Below are positions 30,202-39,936 of a DNA stretch of 64,000 bases, one piece after another (the first letter of the stretch is position 1; each line of letters starts with the position of its first letter). Position numbers and translations under genes: made by a program. The notes under the pieces are model-generated. The model saw nothing but the letters and a program-made list of their open reading frames with translations. It was not told where the DNA came from and ran no database searches. The stretch covers positions 4,402,001 to 4,466,000 of the forward strand of contig NZ_CP079865.1 in assembly GCF_025263565.1 (NCBI RefSeq), read 5' to 3'. The stretch is from Mycobacterium sp. SMC-8 (lineage in GTDB: Bacteria; Actinomycetota; Actinomycetes; Mycobacteriales; Mycobacteriaceae).

Positions 30202-31925
30202 CGCCGGAGCACTGCGACCGAGTGCCCCCCGATACGGGTGCGGCCGTCCTCGACCGCGGGTTCCTCCCAGGCCAGCACGACCTCGCCCGCCACCGGGACC
30301 TCGACGGGGTCCGCTCCGAGGTTGCACACCACCGCGAGCGCTCCGCGATGCATCACGAACCAGCGGGCGGCCTCGTCATAGTCGATATCCAGATGGTCCA
30401 GCCACGGGTCGGCCATGTCGGGTTCACGGTGCCGCAGCGCGATCAGTCCGCGGTAGAACTCCAGCAGGCGCGCGTGCTCGCCGGTGCCGCGCTCGTCCCA
30501 CTTCAGCTTCGACCGCTCGAAGGTCGCCGGATCCTGAGGATCCGGGATTTCGTCGGCGTCCCAACCGTGTTCGGCGAACTCCCGCTTGCGGCCCTCGGCG
30601 GTCGCCCGCGCCAGCTCGGGCTCGGGATGCGAGCTGAAGAACTGGAACGGTGACGAAGACCCCCACTCCTCGCCCATGAAAAGCATTGCGGTGTAGGGGG
30701 ATCCCAGCGCGAGGGCAGCCTTGACGGCCAGCTGTCCGGTGGTCAGGTTCTGCGACGGCCGGTCGCCGATCGCCCGGTTGCCCACCTGGTCGTGGGTGAG
30801 TGTGTAGGCCAGCAGGCGGGTGGCCGGGATCTCGGAGGTGTCGAGCGGCCGGCCGTGCCGGCGACGGCGGAACGACGAGAAGGTGCCGGCGTGGAAATAC
30901 CCGTGCCGCAGCGTCTGGGCCAGTGTCTTCAGGCTGCCGAAGTCACCGTAGTAGCCCTGACGCTCGCCGGACACCGCGGTGTGGATCGCGTGGTGGATGT
31001 CGTCGTCCCACTGCGCGGTCATGCCCAGGCCGCCCCGGTCACGCGGGGTGATCAACCGCGGGTCGTTCATGTCGCTCTCGGCCACCAGCGACAGCGGCCG
31101 GCCGAGTTCAGCTGCCAGAGCGTCGGTTTCGGCTGACAGCTCCTCGAGGATGTGGATCGCGGTGGTGTCGACGAGCGCGTGCACGGCGTCCAGCCGCAGT
31201 CCGTCGGCGTGGAATTCGCGCATCCAGCGCAGCGCGCAGTCCAGAATGTAGCGCCTCACCTCGTCGGCCCCGGCGTCGGCGATGTTGATCGACTCGCCCC
31301 ACGGGTTGGAGCCGCTCGACAGGTATGGCCCGAATTTCGGCAGGTAGTTGCCGGAGGGGCCGAGATGGTTGAACACCGCGTCGATCAGCACCCCCAGCCC
31401 GCGGGCATGGCAGGCGTCGATGAAGCGGATCAGGCCGTCAGGACCGCCGTAGGGCTCGTGCACCGCGTACCACAGCACGCCGTCGTAGCCCCAGCCGTGG
31501 GTGCCGCCGAAAGCGTTGACCGGCATGAGCTCGACGAAGTCGACACCGAGATCGACCAGGTGGTCCAGTCTGCTGATCGCCGAGTCGAAGGTGCCTTCGG
31601 GGGTGAAGGTGCCGACGTGCAACTCGTAGATCACCGCGCCTTCGATCGCGCGGCCCTGCCATCCGGCATCGCTGGGCGCGTCGGGAGCGGACCGCCACAG
31701 CTGTGAGCGTTCGTGCACCCCGTCGGGTTGCCGGGGGGAGCGAGGATCGGGCAGCACCTTGGGGTCGTCGTCGAGCACGAAGCCGTACCGCGCATCCTGG
31801 GCGGCGTCGACGACGGCGCGCCACCAACCGTCCTCGCCGCGGCGCATCGGGTGCAGCGTGCCGTCGACGTCGAGCTGCACCCGTTCGGGACGCGGCGCCC
31901 ACACGCGGAATTCGTGGTCAGGCAT
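30189..31925 (-). CDS. treZ: maltooligosyltrehalose trehalohydrolase
   Basis: A 578-aa GH13 enzyme that releases trehalose from maltooligosyltrehalose, the last step of the TreX-TreY-TreZ route from glycogen. The N-terminal CBM48-like domain (EFRVWAPRPERVQLDVDG) is followed by the barrel with ADGLRLDAVHALVD (nucleophile region), VAESDMNDPRLI (acid region) and LAYTLTHDQVGNRA. The ATG at 31925 overlaps the treY stop; a GTG two codons earlier is possible. It corresponds to Rv1562c. Confidence 0.95.
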   Translation of the reverse strand: MPDHEFRVWAPRPERVQLDVDGTLHPMRRGEDGWWRAVVDAAQDARYGFVLDDDPKVLPDPRSPRQPDGVHERSQLWRSAPDAPSDAGWQGRAIEGAVIYELHVGTFTPEGTFDSAISRLDHLVDLGVDFVELMPVNAFGGTHGWGYDGVLWYAVHEPYGGPDGLIRFIDACHARGLGVLIDAVFNHLGPSGNYLPKFGPYLSSGSNPWGESINIADAGADEVRRYILDCALRWMREFHADGLRLDAVHALVDTTAIHILEELSAETDALAAELGRPLSLVAESDMNDPRLITPRDRGGLGMTAQWDDDIHHAIHTAVSGERQGYYGDFGSLKTLAQTLRHGYFHAGTFSSFRRRRHGRPLDTSEIPATRLLAYTLTHDQVGNRAIGDRPSQNLTTGQLAVKAALALGSPYTAMLFMGEEWGSSSPFQFFSSHPEPELARATAEGRKREFAEHGWDADEIPDPQDPATFERSKLKWDERGTGEHARLLEFYRGLIALRHREPDMADPWLDHLDIDYDEAARWFVMHRGALAVVCNLGADPVEVPVAGEVVLAWEEPAVEDGRTRIGGHSVAVLRRQVR

Positions 31926-34209
31926 CGTCACGCACCAGCAGAGCCACGGGAAGGGCGGTGAACAACGTCGCGGCGGGCACTGAGCCCCGGTGCGTTGCGC
32001 CGGTCAGGCGGTCGGTCCAGGTCCCGTCGGGAAGTGTCAGGGCGGTGTCGCCCCAACCGGTCTCCTCCAGGCGTGCCGTCCAGCGGCCGGCCGCAACCAC
32101 GACGTCGTCGCCGCGCTGGAAGGAGACGACGTGCTCTGCGGCGCCGCCGTCGGCGAGCAACGGGCGGTACCGGCCGGACAGGAACGTTTCGGGGCGTTCG
32201 CGGCGCAGGCGCAGGGCCGCGCGCACCACCCGGATCTTCGGATGGTCTCCGGCGGCCAGCGCCTGACGCCGGGCGTCATAGTCCACCGGACGCCGGTTGT
32301 CCGGGTCGACGAGGCTGTCCTCCCACAGCTCGGTGCCCTGATAGACGTCCGGGATGCCGGGGGCGGTCAGCGCGATCAGCTTCTGGCCCAGGGCGTCGTT
32401 GCGGCCGTGGATGTCGAGGCGGGCCACCAGTGCACTCATCTCGAGCCCGATCGGACCGTCGATGACGGTGTCCAACCAGTCGTGTACGGCACGTTCGAAC
32501 GATTCGTCGGGATCGTTCCACGACGTGTGCAGCGCTGCCTCGCGGATCGCCTTCTCCGTGTAACCGTGCAGGCGTTGCCGCAACGAGTCCGTGACGTTGC
32601 CGTCGGCGGGCCAGACTCCGAAGACGTTCTGCCACAGGAAAAGGCCGGTCACCGGGTCCGGCGGGGGAGCACTGCGCTGCCAGCCCTGCACGAGTTCGGA
32701 CCACAGCGACGGCACCTGGGACAGCACCCCGATGCGGGCGCGGACGTCTTCGCCGCGTTTGGTGTCGTGGGTGGTCAGCGTCGTCATGGCCTGCGGCCAC
32801 AGCGCGGCGCGCACCGAGGCGCGCTGGTGGAACTCGGCGACACTGACCCCGAAACGGTCCGGCTCGCCGCCGACCTCGTTGAGCGACACCAGCCGGGCGT
32901 CGCGGTAGAACAAGCAGTCCTCCATCGACTTCGCGGTGGCGGCGCCGCAGAGCTGCTGCAGCCGCACCTCGACCTCGCGATGGGGCAGTGCGGTGGCGAG
33001 CAGCGCCAGCGGCTCGGCCAGATCTGGTTGGGCGGAGGCGGTTTCGGCGATGGCCAGCGGCAGCACGCCCGACAGCGCCCGGTAGTCGGACCGGTAGACG
33101 CCGACGTGGCTGAGCAGCGCGGCGATCGACTCGGGCAGGCGGTCGTGGTCGCGGCCCACGGCGGCGGCGACGGTCCGGCGCAGCCGGGCGAGCTCACTGG
33201 CGAGCGTGACCGTGACGGCCTGCACCTTCAGTGCACGCGCGTGTGCGTGAGCCGCGGCGTGGTCCACCCCCGCAGACTCGACCAGTTCGGTCAGCGCCTG
33301 CGCCCCGGACGGGTCGATGAACACCCCGCCGCTCTCGCGCAATGCGTCGTAGCCGGTGGTCCCCGCGACGGGCAGCCCAGTGTCCAGCGCCTCGTCGACC
33401 GCGAGGATCTTCTCGATCACGATCCATGCCTGCGGTCCGGCCAGCTCCCGTAGCCAGTCGAGATAACCTGCGGGATCGGACAATCCATCCGGATGATCGA
33501 TACGGATTCCGTCGACCACGCCTTCATCGAACCACCGCTTGACCTCGGCGTGCGTGGCGTCGAAGACCGCACGGTCCTCCTGGCGCAGTCCGGCCAGCGA
33601 GGTGATCGAGAAGAACCGACGGTAGCCGCACACGTTGTTGCGCCAGCCGGTCAGCTTGTAGTGCTGCCGGTCGTGTACCTGCGCACCCGTGCCGTTGCCG
33701 GTGCCCGGTGCGATCGGCCAGGTCCGGTCACCGAGGCGCAGCACGCCGCCGTCGACGGTCAGATCCGCGACGTCGTCGTCGGATCCGAGCACCGGCAACA
33801 CGATTCGGCCGTCGGGGTCCAAGGTCCAGTCGATGTCGAAGTAGGAGCTGTACTGCGATTCGCGGCCGTGGGTCAGCAGATCCCACCACCACGCGTTCTG
33901 CTCGGGTACCTCCACGCCGACGTGGTTGGGCACGATGTCAACCACGACCCCGAGCCCTGCCGCACGCGCCCGCTGCACCAGGCGTTCGAACCCTTCGGCG
34001 CCACCGAGTTCGGCGGAGATCGTCGTCGGGTCGGTCACGTCGTATCCGTGGGTGGAGCCTTCTCCGGCCGTCAGGATCGGTGACAGGTACAGGTGGGAGA
34101 CCCCGAGGTCGGCAAGGTAGTCGATGAGGTTCTCGGCGTCGGCGAAGGTGAACGCCTCGCCGCTGGCCGGTCCGCGCATCTGCAGCCGGTAGGTCGAGAG
34201 CACGGCCAT
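31918..34209 (-). CDS. treY: maltooligosyltrehalose synthase
   Basis: A 763-aa GH13 enzyme that rearranges the reducing-end alpha-1,4 bond of maltodextrin to the alpha-1,1 bond of maltooligosyltrehalose. It opens STYRLQMRGPASGEAFTFADA, then has VVVDIVPNHVGVEVPEQN, VDGIRIDHPDGLSDP (nucleophile region) and LTTHDTKRGEDVRARI. The length matches the 765 aa of the M. tuberculosis enzyme (Rv1563c). Its start lies one base beyond the treX stop, and its stop overlaps the treZ start, so translation is coupled. Confidence 0.95.
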   Translation of the reverse strand: MAVLSTYRLQMRGPASGEAFTFADAENLIDYLADLGVSHLYLSPILTAGEGSTHGYDVTDPTTISAELGGAEGFERLVQRARAAGLGVVVDIVPNHVGVEVPEQNAWWWDLLTHGRESQYSSYFDIDWTLDPDGRIVLPVLGSDDDVADLTVDGGVLRLGDRTWPIAPGTGNGTGAQVHDRQHYKLTGWRNNVCGYRRFFSITSLAGLRQEDRAVFDATHAEVKRWFDEGVVDGIRIDHPDGLSDPAGYLDWLRELAGPQAWIVIEKILAVDEALDTGLPVAGTTGYDALRESGGVFIDPSGAQALTELVESAGVDHAAAHAHARALKVQAVTVTLASELARLRRTVAAAVGRDHDRLPESIAALLSHVGVYRSDYRALSGVLPLAIAETASAQPDLAEPLALLATALPHREVEVRLQQLCGAATAKSMEDCLFYRDARLVSLNEVGGEPDRFGVSVAEFHQRASVRAALWPQAMTTLTTHDTKRGEDVRARIGVLSQVPSLWSELVQGWQRSAPPPDPVTGLFLWQNVFGVWPADGNVTDSLRQRLHGYTEKAIREAALHTSWNDPDESFERAVHDWLDTVIDGPIGLEMSALVARLDIHGRNDALGQKLIALTAPGIPDVYQGTELWEDSLVDPDNRRPVDYDARRQALAAGDHPKIRVVRAALRLRRERPETFLSGRYRPLLADGGAAEHVVSFQRGDDVVVAAGRWTARLEETGWGDTALTLPDGTWTDRLTGATHRGSVPAATLFTALPVALLVRDDA

Positions 34210-34210
34210 G

Positions 34211-36358
34211 TCAGGCCGTCTTACGCAGGACGAGAAGCGAGCGCGGTTCCACCGAGACCGTCTGCCCGGCAACCACTTCCAGCGTGCTCACGCCCTGCGG
34301 GTCGGCGGTGTCGATCGCGCCGGCCCACTCGTTGGCGTAGTCGCCGCCGGGTACCACGAACTCCAGCGCCTGGTCGTGGGCGTTGAAGCACAGCAGGAAT
34401 GAATCGTCGGCGACCCGCTCGCCACGCTCGTCGGGCGCCGGGATCGCGTCGCCGTTGAGGAACACCGACACGCACTGGAAGCCCGAGCCCCAGTCTTGCT
34501 GGGTCATCTCGGAGCCCGACGGGTTCAGCCACGCAATGTCGCGGATCTGTTCCCCGGTGCGCAGCGGTTTGCCCTCGAAGAACCGGCGGCGGCGGAACAC
34601 CGGGTGGTCGGTGCGGAACTTGATCACCTTGCGGGTGAATTCCAGCAGGTCGGCGTTCTTCTCACACAGCGACCAGTCCATCCAGGACAGCTCGGAGTCC
34701 TGGCAGTACACATTGTTGTTGCCCTGCTGGGTGCGGCCCATCTCGTCGCCGTGCGCGAGCATCGGGGTGCCCTGCGACAACATCAGCGTGGCCAGGATGT
34801 TGCGCATCTGCTTACCGCGCAGCGCGAGGATCTCCGGGTCGTCGGTCGGGCCTTCGACTCCGCAGTTCCACGAGCGGTTGTGGCTCTCCCCGTCGCGGTT
34901 GTCCTCACCGTTGGCCTCGTTGTGCTTCTCGTTGTAGGACACGAGGTCGTTGAGGGTGAACCCGTCGTGGCAGGTGACGAAATTGATGCTGGCACTTGGC
35001 CGTCGGCCGGTGGCCTCGTACAGGTCTGACGACCCGGTCAGCCGGGACGCGAACTCTCCTAGGGTTGCGGGCTCTCCCCGCCAGTAATCACGCACAGTGT
35101 CGCGATACTTCCCGTTCCATTCGGTCCACAAACCTGGGAAATTACCGACCTGATAGCCGCCTTCGCCGACGTCCCACGGCTCGGCGATCAACTTGACCTG
35201 ACTGATCACCGGGTCCTGCTGGATGATGTCGAAGAACGCCGAGAGGCGGTCGACGTCGTAGAATTCGCGGGCGAGCGTGGAGGCCAGGTCGAAGCGGAAC
35301 CCGTCGACGTGCATGTCCAGCACCCAGTACCGCAGGGAATCCATGATCAACTGCAGGGTGTGCGGGTGCCGGGCGTTGAGGCTGTTACCGGTGCCGGTGA
35401 AGTCCTTGTAGTAGCGCAGGTCGCCGTCGAGCAGACGGTAGTACGCGGCATTGTCGATTCCGCGGAAGTTGACCGTCGGCCCGAGATGATTGCCTTCGGC
35501 GGTGTGGTTGTAGACCACGTCGAGGATCACCTCGATCCCGGCTTCGTGGAACGCGCGCACCATGGTCTTGAACTCGGCTACCGCACCGCCGGCGCTGCGG
35601 GTGGCGGCGTACTGGTTGTGCGGGGCGAAGAACCCGAAGGTGTTGTAACCCCAGTAGTTTCGCAGTCCGAGATCGAGCAGTCGGTGGTCATGCATGAACT
35701 GGTGCACCGGCATCAGTTCGATCGCGGTGACGTTCAGTGACTTCAGGTGGTCGATGATCGCCGGGTGGGCGAGGCCGGCGTAGGTGCCGCGCAGTTCGTC
35801 GGGAACCCCGGGATGTGTTTGCGTCATCCCCTTGACGTGCGCTTCGTAGATCACGGTCTCGTGGTAGGGGGTGCGCGGCGGCCGGTCCGAACCCCACTGG
35901 AAGAACGGGTTGATCACCACGCTGGTCATGGTGTGACCGAGTGAGTCGATGCGCGGGGGGACTCCGCCGCTGGCTGGGTCGTCGGCCTCCAGATCGAACG
36001 AGTACAGCGCCTGCGAGAACCGGAAGTCGCCGTGGAACGACTTGCCGTACGGGTCAAGCAGCAGCTTGCTCGGATCGCACCGGTGTCCGGCGCCGGGATC
36101 CCACGGGCCGTATACCCGGAACCCGTACCGCTGGCCCGGGGTGATGGTGGGCAGGTAGCAGTGCCAGACGTACCCGTCGACCTCGTCGAGGTTCACCCGC
36201 TCTTCGCTGCCGTCCTTGCCGATCAGGCACAGTTCGACCCGTTCGGCGACTTCCGAGAACAGCGAGAAGTTGGTTCCGGCACCGTCGTAGGTGGCGCCGA
36301 GCGGGTACGGGCTTCCGGGCCAGACCGCGTAGACAGACGAACCCTCGGCCGAGGCCAT
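34211..36358 (-). CDS. treX: glycogen debranching enzyme (isoamylase type)
   Basis: A 715-aa GH13 debranching enzyme of the GlgX/TreX class that cuts alpha-1,6 branches to supply linear dextrins for TreY. The N-terminal domain GTNFSLFSEVAERVELCLIGKDG precedes the barrel with VILDVVYNHTAEGNHLGPT, VDGFRFDLASTLAREFY (nucleophile region), KLIAEPWDVGEGGYQVGNFP (acid region) and SINFVTCHDGFTLNDLVSYN. The ATG at 36358 overlaps the stop of the upstream acyltransferase (ATGA). It corresponds to Rv1564c. Confidence 0.95.
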   Translation of the reverse strand: MASAEGSSVYAVWPGSPYPLGATYDGAGTNFSLFSEVAERVELCLIGKDGSEERVNLDEVDGYVWHCYLPTITPGQRYGFRVYGPWDPGAGHRCDPSKLLLDPYGKSFHGDFRFSQALYSFDLEADDPASGGVPPRIDSLGHTMTSVVINPFFQWGSDRPPRTPYHETVIYEAHVKGMTQTHPGVPDELRGTYAGLAHPAIIDHLKSLNVTAIELMPVHQFMHDHRLLDLGLRNYWGYNTFGFFAPHNQYAATRSAGGAVAEFKTMVRAFHEAGIEVILDVVYNHTAEGNHLGPTVNFRGIDNAAYYRLLDGDLRYYKDFTGTGNSLNARHPHTLQLIMDSLRYWVLDMHVDGFRFDLASTLAREFYDVDRLSAFFDIIQQDPVISQVKLIAEPWDVGEGGYQVGNFPGLWTEWNGKYRDTVRDYWRGEPATLGEFASRLTGSSDLYEATGRRPSASINFVTCHDGFTLNDLVSYNEKHNEANGEDNRDGESHNRSWNCGVEGPTDDPEILALRGKQMRNILATLMLSQGTPMLAHGDEMGRTQQGNNNVYCQDSELSWMDWSLCEKNADLLEFTRKVIKFRTDHPVFRRRRFFEGKPLRTGEQIRDIAWLNPSGSEMTQQDWGSGFQCVSVFLNGDAIPAPDERGERVADDSFLLCFNAHDQALEFVVPGGDYANEWAGAIDTADPQGVSTLEVVAGQTVSVEPRSLLVLRKTA

Positions 36359-38553
36359 CAGTCGGACCACCATCCGGTGGCGGCGGCGATCTGGCGGCCG
36401 AGTTCGGCGGTCATCGTGCGCATGTACGTCGACGAGATGTGGTGCGCGTCGTGATACAGCAAGACGTTGCCCTCCACAGCCCGGCAGTAGTCGGCGCGAC
36501 ACACCGCATCGCTCATGTCGAGCGGCTTGAGCAGCGGAAAGCGTTTGACATAGTCCAGCGTCGGGTTGCGATCCGACAGTACTTCGGAGCGCTCGATGCC
36601 GCACGACACGGCGTCGCCGCCGTCGGCGAGGCAGTCCGACGGGAAGAACGGTTCACCGTCCCGCACCATCCACGGGGTGTCACGCATGGCCAGAACCGGA
36701 ATCTTGTGTTGCGAGAACGCTTTCCAGATACCGAGATAGCTCGATGGCATCACGTCGCCCGGTTTGATGTTCCACGGCCGGGTGGACGTGGTGAACACGA
36801 AATCCGGCTTGTTGGCGATGATCTTCGGCAGCACCCGGTCGTTCCACTGGCGGCACTTGGGATAGGGATCGTTGTTGCCCATCACCAGGGGCATTTCCTC
36901 TGTCGTCAGCGGGCAGCCCATCTTCAAGTAGGTGACGACCTTGAAGTGGTGGGTACGCCCCAGCAGGTCCAGCGCGGTGATCCAGTGCTCGGCGTGCGAG
37001 CCGCCGGCCAACGCGATGGTCCGGGAGGCCGACGGGTCACCGTAGGTGCAGTTGATGACGCCGACGTTGTCGAAGTCGCTGATGCACCCGTCCAGGGTGG
37101 ATTGCGGGATGTCGTTTTTGGCCTCCAGTGCCGTCGGACGCATCGGCAGGGTCGGCACGCGGGCGTTGTTGACCAGCGCCAGTGCTCCCGGGTAGTCCCG
37201 CAGCGGCAGCGCGGCCAGTTCCTCGCCGTGGGCGCGTAACACCGTGACGTGCTCACGCCAGGTGAACGACGTCGCCGTCAGAGCCACGCCGAGCAGTGCG
37301 ACGGTGGAGCCCAGCACGATCGTCGGGCGGCGCAGCCGCGCCGTGAGCGGAACCTTGGTGATCGGCGCGGTGGCCGCCGCCGTACCGCGGGCGCGCAGGG
37401 GCTCCTCGACGAAGCGGGTGGTCAGCCACGCGAGCACACCCGAGACCGCCAGGATGCCTGCACCCTCAAGGAAGGTGACCCGCGTACCGCCCGTCTGGGC
37501 CAGGTAGAAGATCAGCAGCGGCCAGTGCCACAGGTACAGCGAGTAGGCCATCGCGCCCAGTGCCACGAACGGTTTCGAGGCCAGTAGTCGGTTCGGCGCC
37601 GGGATACGGCCCTTGGTGTGCGGATCGGCGTACCGGTTGGCGGCGGTGAGGATGAACAGCACGGTCGCCCCGACCGGCACCAGCGCCCACGGCCCAGGGA
37701 ATTCGCGTACCCCGTCGATCAGCGCGCCGCAGGACAGGATCGCGCCGAGGGCGACGACCGCCAGCAGCGTGCGCAGCCACATCGGGCAGCGCACGTAGGG
37801 CACCACCGCACCGATCAGCGCCCCGAGTAGCAGTTCCCAGGCGCGCGCGAAGCTGTCGTAATAGGCCGTGGCCTGGTCGGCGGTGTGCGCGTGGATCGCG
37901 TAGACGAACGACGCGACGGTCAGCGCGATGAGCAGCACGACGAACGCGGCCCGCGCGTGCCGGCCGAACAGCCGCCGAAACACCCACGCCGACACCATGA
38001 TCAGCGCAAGGAACGCGATGTAGAACTGGCCCTGCACAGACATCGACCAGATGTGCTGCAGCGGGCTGACCGTCTCGCCGGCGCGCAGGTAGTCCGAGGC
38101 CGTGCGGGCCAGCTCCCAGTTCTGGTAGTAGCCGAGGCTGGCCAGGCTCTGGTCGGCGAAGGTCTCCCACCGGGTGGAGGGCTGGATCAGGATGGTCAGC
38201 ACCGCCGACACCGCCAGCACCACGACCAGGGCGGGCAGCAACCGCCGGACCAGCCGGGTGACCTCGGGCACCGGACGCAGCGACACCCCCGGCGTCAGCG
38301 CTCCGCGTAGCAGCCGGCCACCGAAGAAGAAGCCGGACAAGACGAGGAACACGTCGACGCCGCCTGAGACCCGTCCGAACCACACGTGGAACACCGCCAC
38401 CAGGGCGATGGCGACCCCGCGCAGACCGTCCAGGTCGTGCCGGTAGAAGCCTGAGTTGCGGGTGCCCATGCCGGAGCCGCGCGCCGTGCGCGCAGCCTGA
38501 TTCGGGCCCGGGGCGGTGGGGGGCGCCGGCCGGGCGGGGGCGAGGGTCATCAT
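36358..38553 (-). CDS. OafA/YrhL-type membrane acyltransferase with SGNH domain
   Basis: A 731-aa protein in two parts. The first about 420 residues form the acyltransferase-3 membrane domain of some ten helices ([41 protein letters not shown]). The remainder is an extracytoplasmic SGNH hydrolase-like domain with AGGSHAEHW (about residue 518) and YHDAHHIS (about residue 704), providing the Ser and Asp/His residues. Such proteins O-acylate cell-surface polysaccharides. It heads the trehalose operon and shares overlapping -10 elements with divergent bioA. Either of two adjacent ATG codons may be used. It corresponds to Rv1565c. Confidence 0.9.
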   Translation of the reverse strand: MMTLAPARPAPPTAPGPNQAARTARGSGMGTRNSGFYRHDLDGLRGVAIALVAVFHVWFGRVSGGVDVFLVLSGFFFGGRLLRGALTPGVSLRPVPEVTRLVRRLLPALVVVLAVSAVLTILIQPSTRWETFADQSLASLGYYQNWELARTASDYLRAGETVSPLQHIWSMSVQGQFYIAFLALIMVSAWVFRRLFGRHARAAFVVLLIALTVASFVYAIHAHTADQATAYYDSFARAWELLLGALIGAVVPYVRCPMWLRTLLAVVALGAILSCGALIDGVREFPGPWALVPVGATVLFILTAANRYADPHTKGRIPAPNRLLASKPFVALGAMAYSLYLWHWPLLIFYLAQTGGTRVTFLEGAGILAVSGVLAWLTTRFVEEPLRARGTAAATAPITKVPLTARLRRPTIVLGSTVALLGVALTATSFTWREHVTVLRAHGEELAALPLRDYPGALALVNNARVPTLPMRPTALEAKNDIPQSTLDGCISDFDNVGVINCTYGDPSASRTIALAGGSHAEHWITALDLLGRTHHFKVVTYLKMGCPLTTEEMPLVMGNNDPYPKCRQWNDRVLPKIIANKPDFVFTTSTRPWNIKPGDVMPSSYLGIWKAFSQHKIPVLAMRDTPWMVRDGEPFFPSDCLADGGDAVSCGIERSEVLSDRNPTLDYVKRFPLLKPLDMSDAVCRADYCRAVEGNVLLYHDAHHISSTYMRTMTAELGRQIAAATGWWSD

Positions 38554-38563
38554 GGTCGACGGC

Positions 38564-38570
38564 TAATCTA
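38564..38570. promoter_or_regulatory. overlapping divergent -10 elements (bioA / acyltransferase-tre operon)
   Basis: On the plus strand TAATCT (38564-38569) is followed after seven bases by the bioA GTG, implying a leaderless bioA mRNA. On the minus strand TAGATT (38570-38565) faces the acyltransferase ATG eleven bases away. Five bases are shared, so the two promoters probably exclude each other. Confidence 0.6.
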
Positions 38571-38576
38571 CCGAAG

Positions 38577-39878
38577 GTGCCTGCGTTGACGCCTATCGAG
38601 ATCAGCGCCATTGACGCCGCTCACATCTGGCATCCGTACAGCCCCATCGGCGCCGACGCGCTCGCACCGGTGGTCGCGGTAGGCGCCCGCGGAGCGTGGT
38701 TGACGCTGGTCCATCAGGGCCGTGAGGTCCGGGTTCTCGACGCGATGGCCTCGTGGTGGACGGCGGTGCACGGGCACGGCCACCCCGTGCTGGATGCGGC
38801 GATCACCCGGCAACTCGCGACGATGAATCACGTGATGTTCGGGGGATTGACCCACGAACCCGCTGCGCGGCTGGCCCAACTGCTGGTCGACATCACCCCG
38901 GCGGCCCTGGAGACCGTCTTCTTCAGCGACTCCGGGTCGGTGTCGGTCGAGGTGGCGGTCAAGATGGCGCTGCAGTACTGGCGCAGTACCGGCCACGTCG
39001 GCAAGAGCCGGTTGATGACCTGGCGCGGCGGCTATCACGGTGACACCTTCACTCCGATGAGTGTGTGTGACCCGCAGGGCGGCATGCACGAGCTGTGGAC
39101 GGGGCAGAACTCGCTGCTCGCCGACCAGGTGTTCGCTCCGCCGGTGCCCGCCGGCTACGACCCCGACTACGTCGACGCGTTCGCCGCGCAGCTCGCCGCC
39201 CACGCGCACGAGCTCGCGGCGGTCATCGTCGAACCCGTCGTGCAGGGCGCCGGTGGGATGCGGTTCCACGACCCCCGCTACCTGGCGGAGCTGCGCCGCC
39301 TGTGCGATGAGCACGGCGTACTGCTGATCTTCGACGAGATCGCCACCGGCTTCGGCAGGACCGGCGCGATGTTCGCCGCCGATCACGCGGGGGTGTGCCC
39401 GGACATCATGTGCGTGGGCAAGGCTCTGACCGGCGGATACCTGACGCTGGCCGCCACCCTGTGCACCCGCGACGTCGCCGAGACCATCAGCACCAACCCG
39501 CCGGGGGCGCTGATGCACGGCCCGACGTTCATGGCGAACGCGCTGGCCTGCGCGGTGAGCGTGGCGTCGGTGGAGTTGTTGCTGTCCACGGACTGGCAGG
39601 CGCAGGTGCGCGGTATAGAGGAAGGACTGCGCGAAGGTCTGGCGCCGGCGGCGGCGCTTGCCAACGTCGCCGGCGTCCGCGTACTCGGCGCGATCGGCGT
39701 GATCGAGCTCGACCGGCCGGTGGACCTGGCGGTAGCCACCCCGGTGGCGATCGAGCACGGAGTCTGGCTCCGGCCGTTCCGCAACCTGATCTACGTGATG
39801 CCGCCCTACATCTGCACCCCCGCGGAGATCGCGCAGATCACCTCGGCGATGGTCGAGGTCGCGCGTGCACTAACCTGA
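38577..39878 (+). CDS. bioA: adenosylmethionine-8-amino-7-oxononanoate aminotransferase
   Basis: A 433-aa class III PLP aminotransferase that makes 7,8-diaminopelargonate with S-adenosylmethionine as amino donor in biotin synthesis. Motifs include [45 protein letters not shown] and the PLP lysine Lys282 in [11 protein letters not shown]. The GTG start is leaderless by promoter position. The TGA stop is itself the first three bases of the BioQ operator of bioF. It corresponds to Rv1568. Confidence 0.96.
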   Translation: MPALTPIEISAIDAAHIWHPYSPIGADALAPVVAVGARGAWLTLVHQGREVRVLDAMASWWTAVHGHGHPVLDAAITRQLATMNHVMFGGLTHEPAARLAQLLVDITPAALETVFFSDSGSVSVEVAVKMALQYWRSTGHVGKSRLMTWRGGYHGDTFTPMSVCDPQGGMHELWTGQNSLLADQVFAPPVPAGYDPDYVDAFAAQLAAHAHELAAVIVEPVVQGAGGMRFHDPRYLAELRRLCDEHGVLLIFDEIATGFGRTGAMFAADHAGVCPDIMCVGKALTGGYLTLAATLCTRDVAETISTNPPGALMHGPTFMANALACAVSVASVELLLSTDWQAQVRGIEEGLREGLAPAAALANVAGVRVLGAIGVIELDRPVDLAVATPVAIEHGVWLRPFRNLIYVMPPYICTPAEIAQITSAMVEVARALT

Positions 39879-39888
39879 ACGGTGTTCA
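39871..39888 (+). promoter_or_regulatory. bioF promoter -10 and BioQ operator
   Basis: TAACCT (39871-39876) serves as -10. It overlaps the palindrome TGAAC-GGT-GTTCA (39876-39888), which matches the published mycobacterial BioQ site. Repressor binding here would block transcription start for bioF-bioD. The operator includes the bioA stop codon. Confidence 0.75.
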
Positions 39889-39929
39889 ACTGCCGGCCCG
39901 CCGGCGTGTTCAACTGCCGGCCCGCCGAG
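39882..39929. repeat. two tandem 24-bp repeats in the bioF leader
   Basis: Copies at 39882-39905 and 39906-39929, identical for the first 22 bases. Each begins GTGTTCAAC, so each carries a BioQ half-site GTTCA, and each ends in a self-complementary GC core (GCCGG-CCCG-CCGGC). The same design with a different core occurs before bioB. The second copy runs into the ribosome-binding site GAGGAG of bioF. Confidence 0.8.
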
Positions 39930-39936
39930 GAGCACC

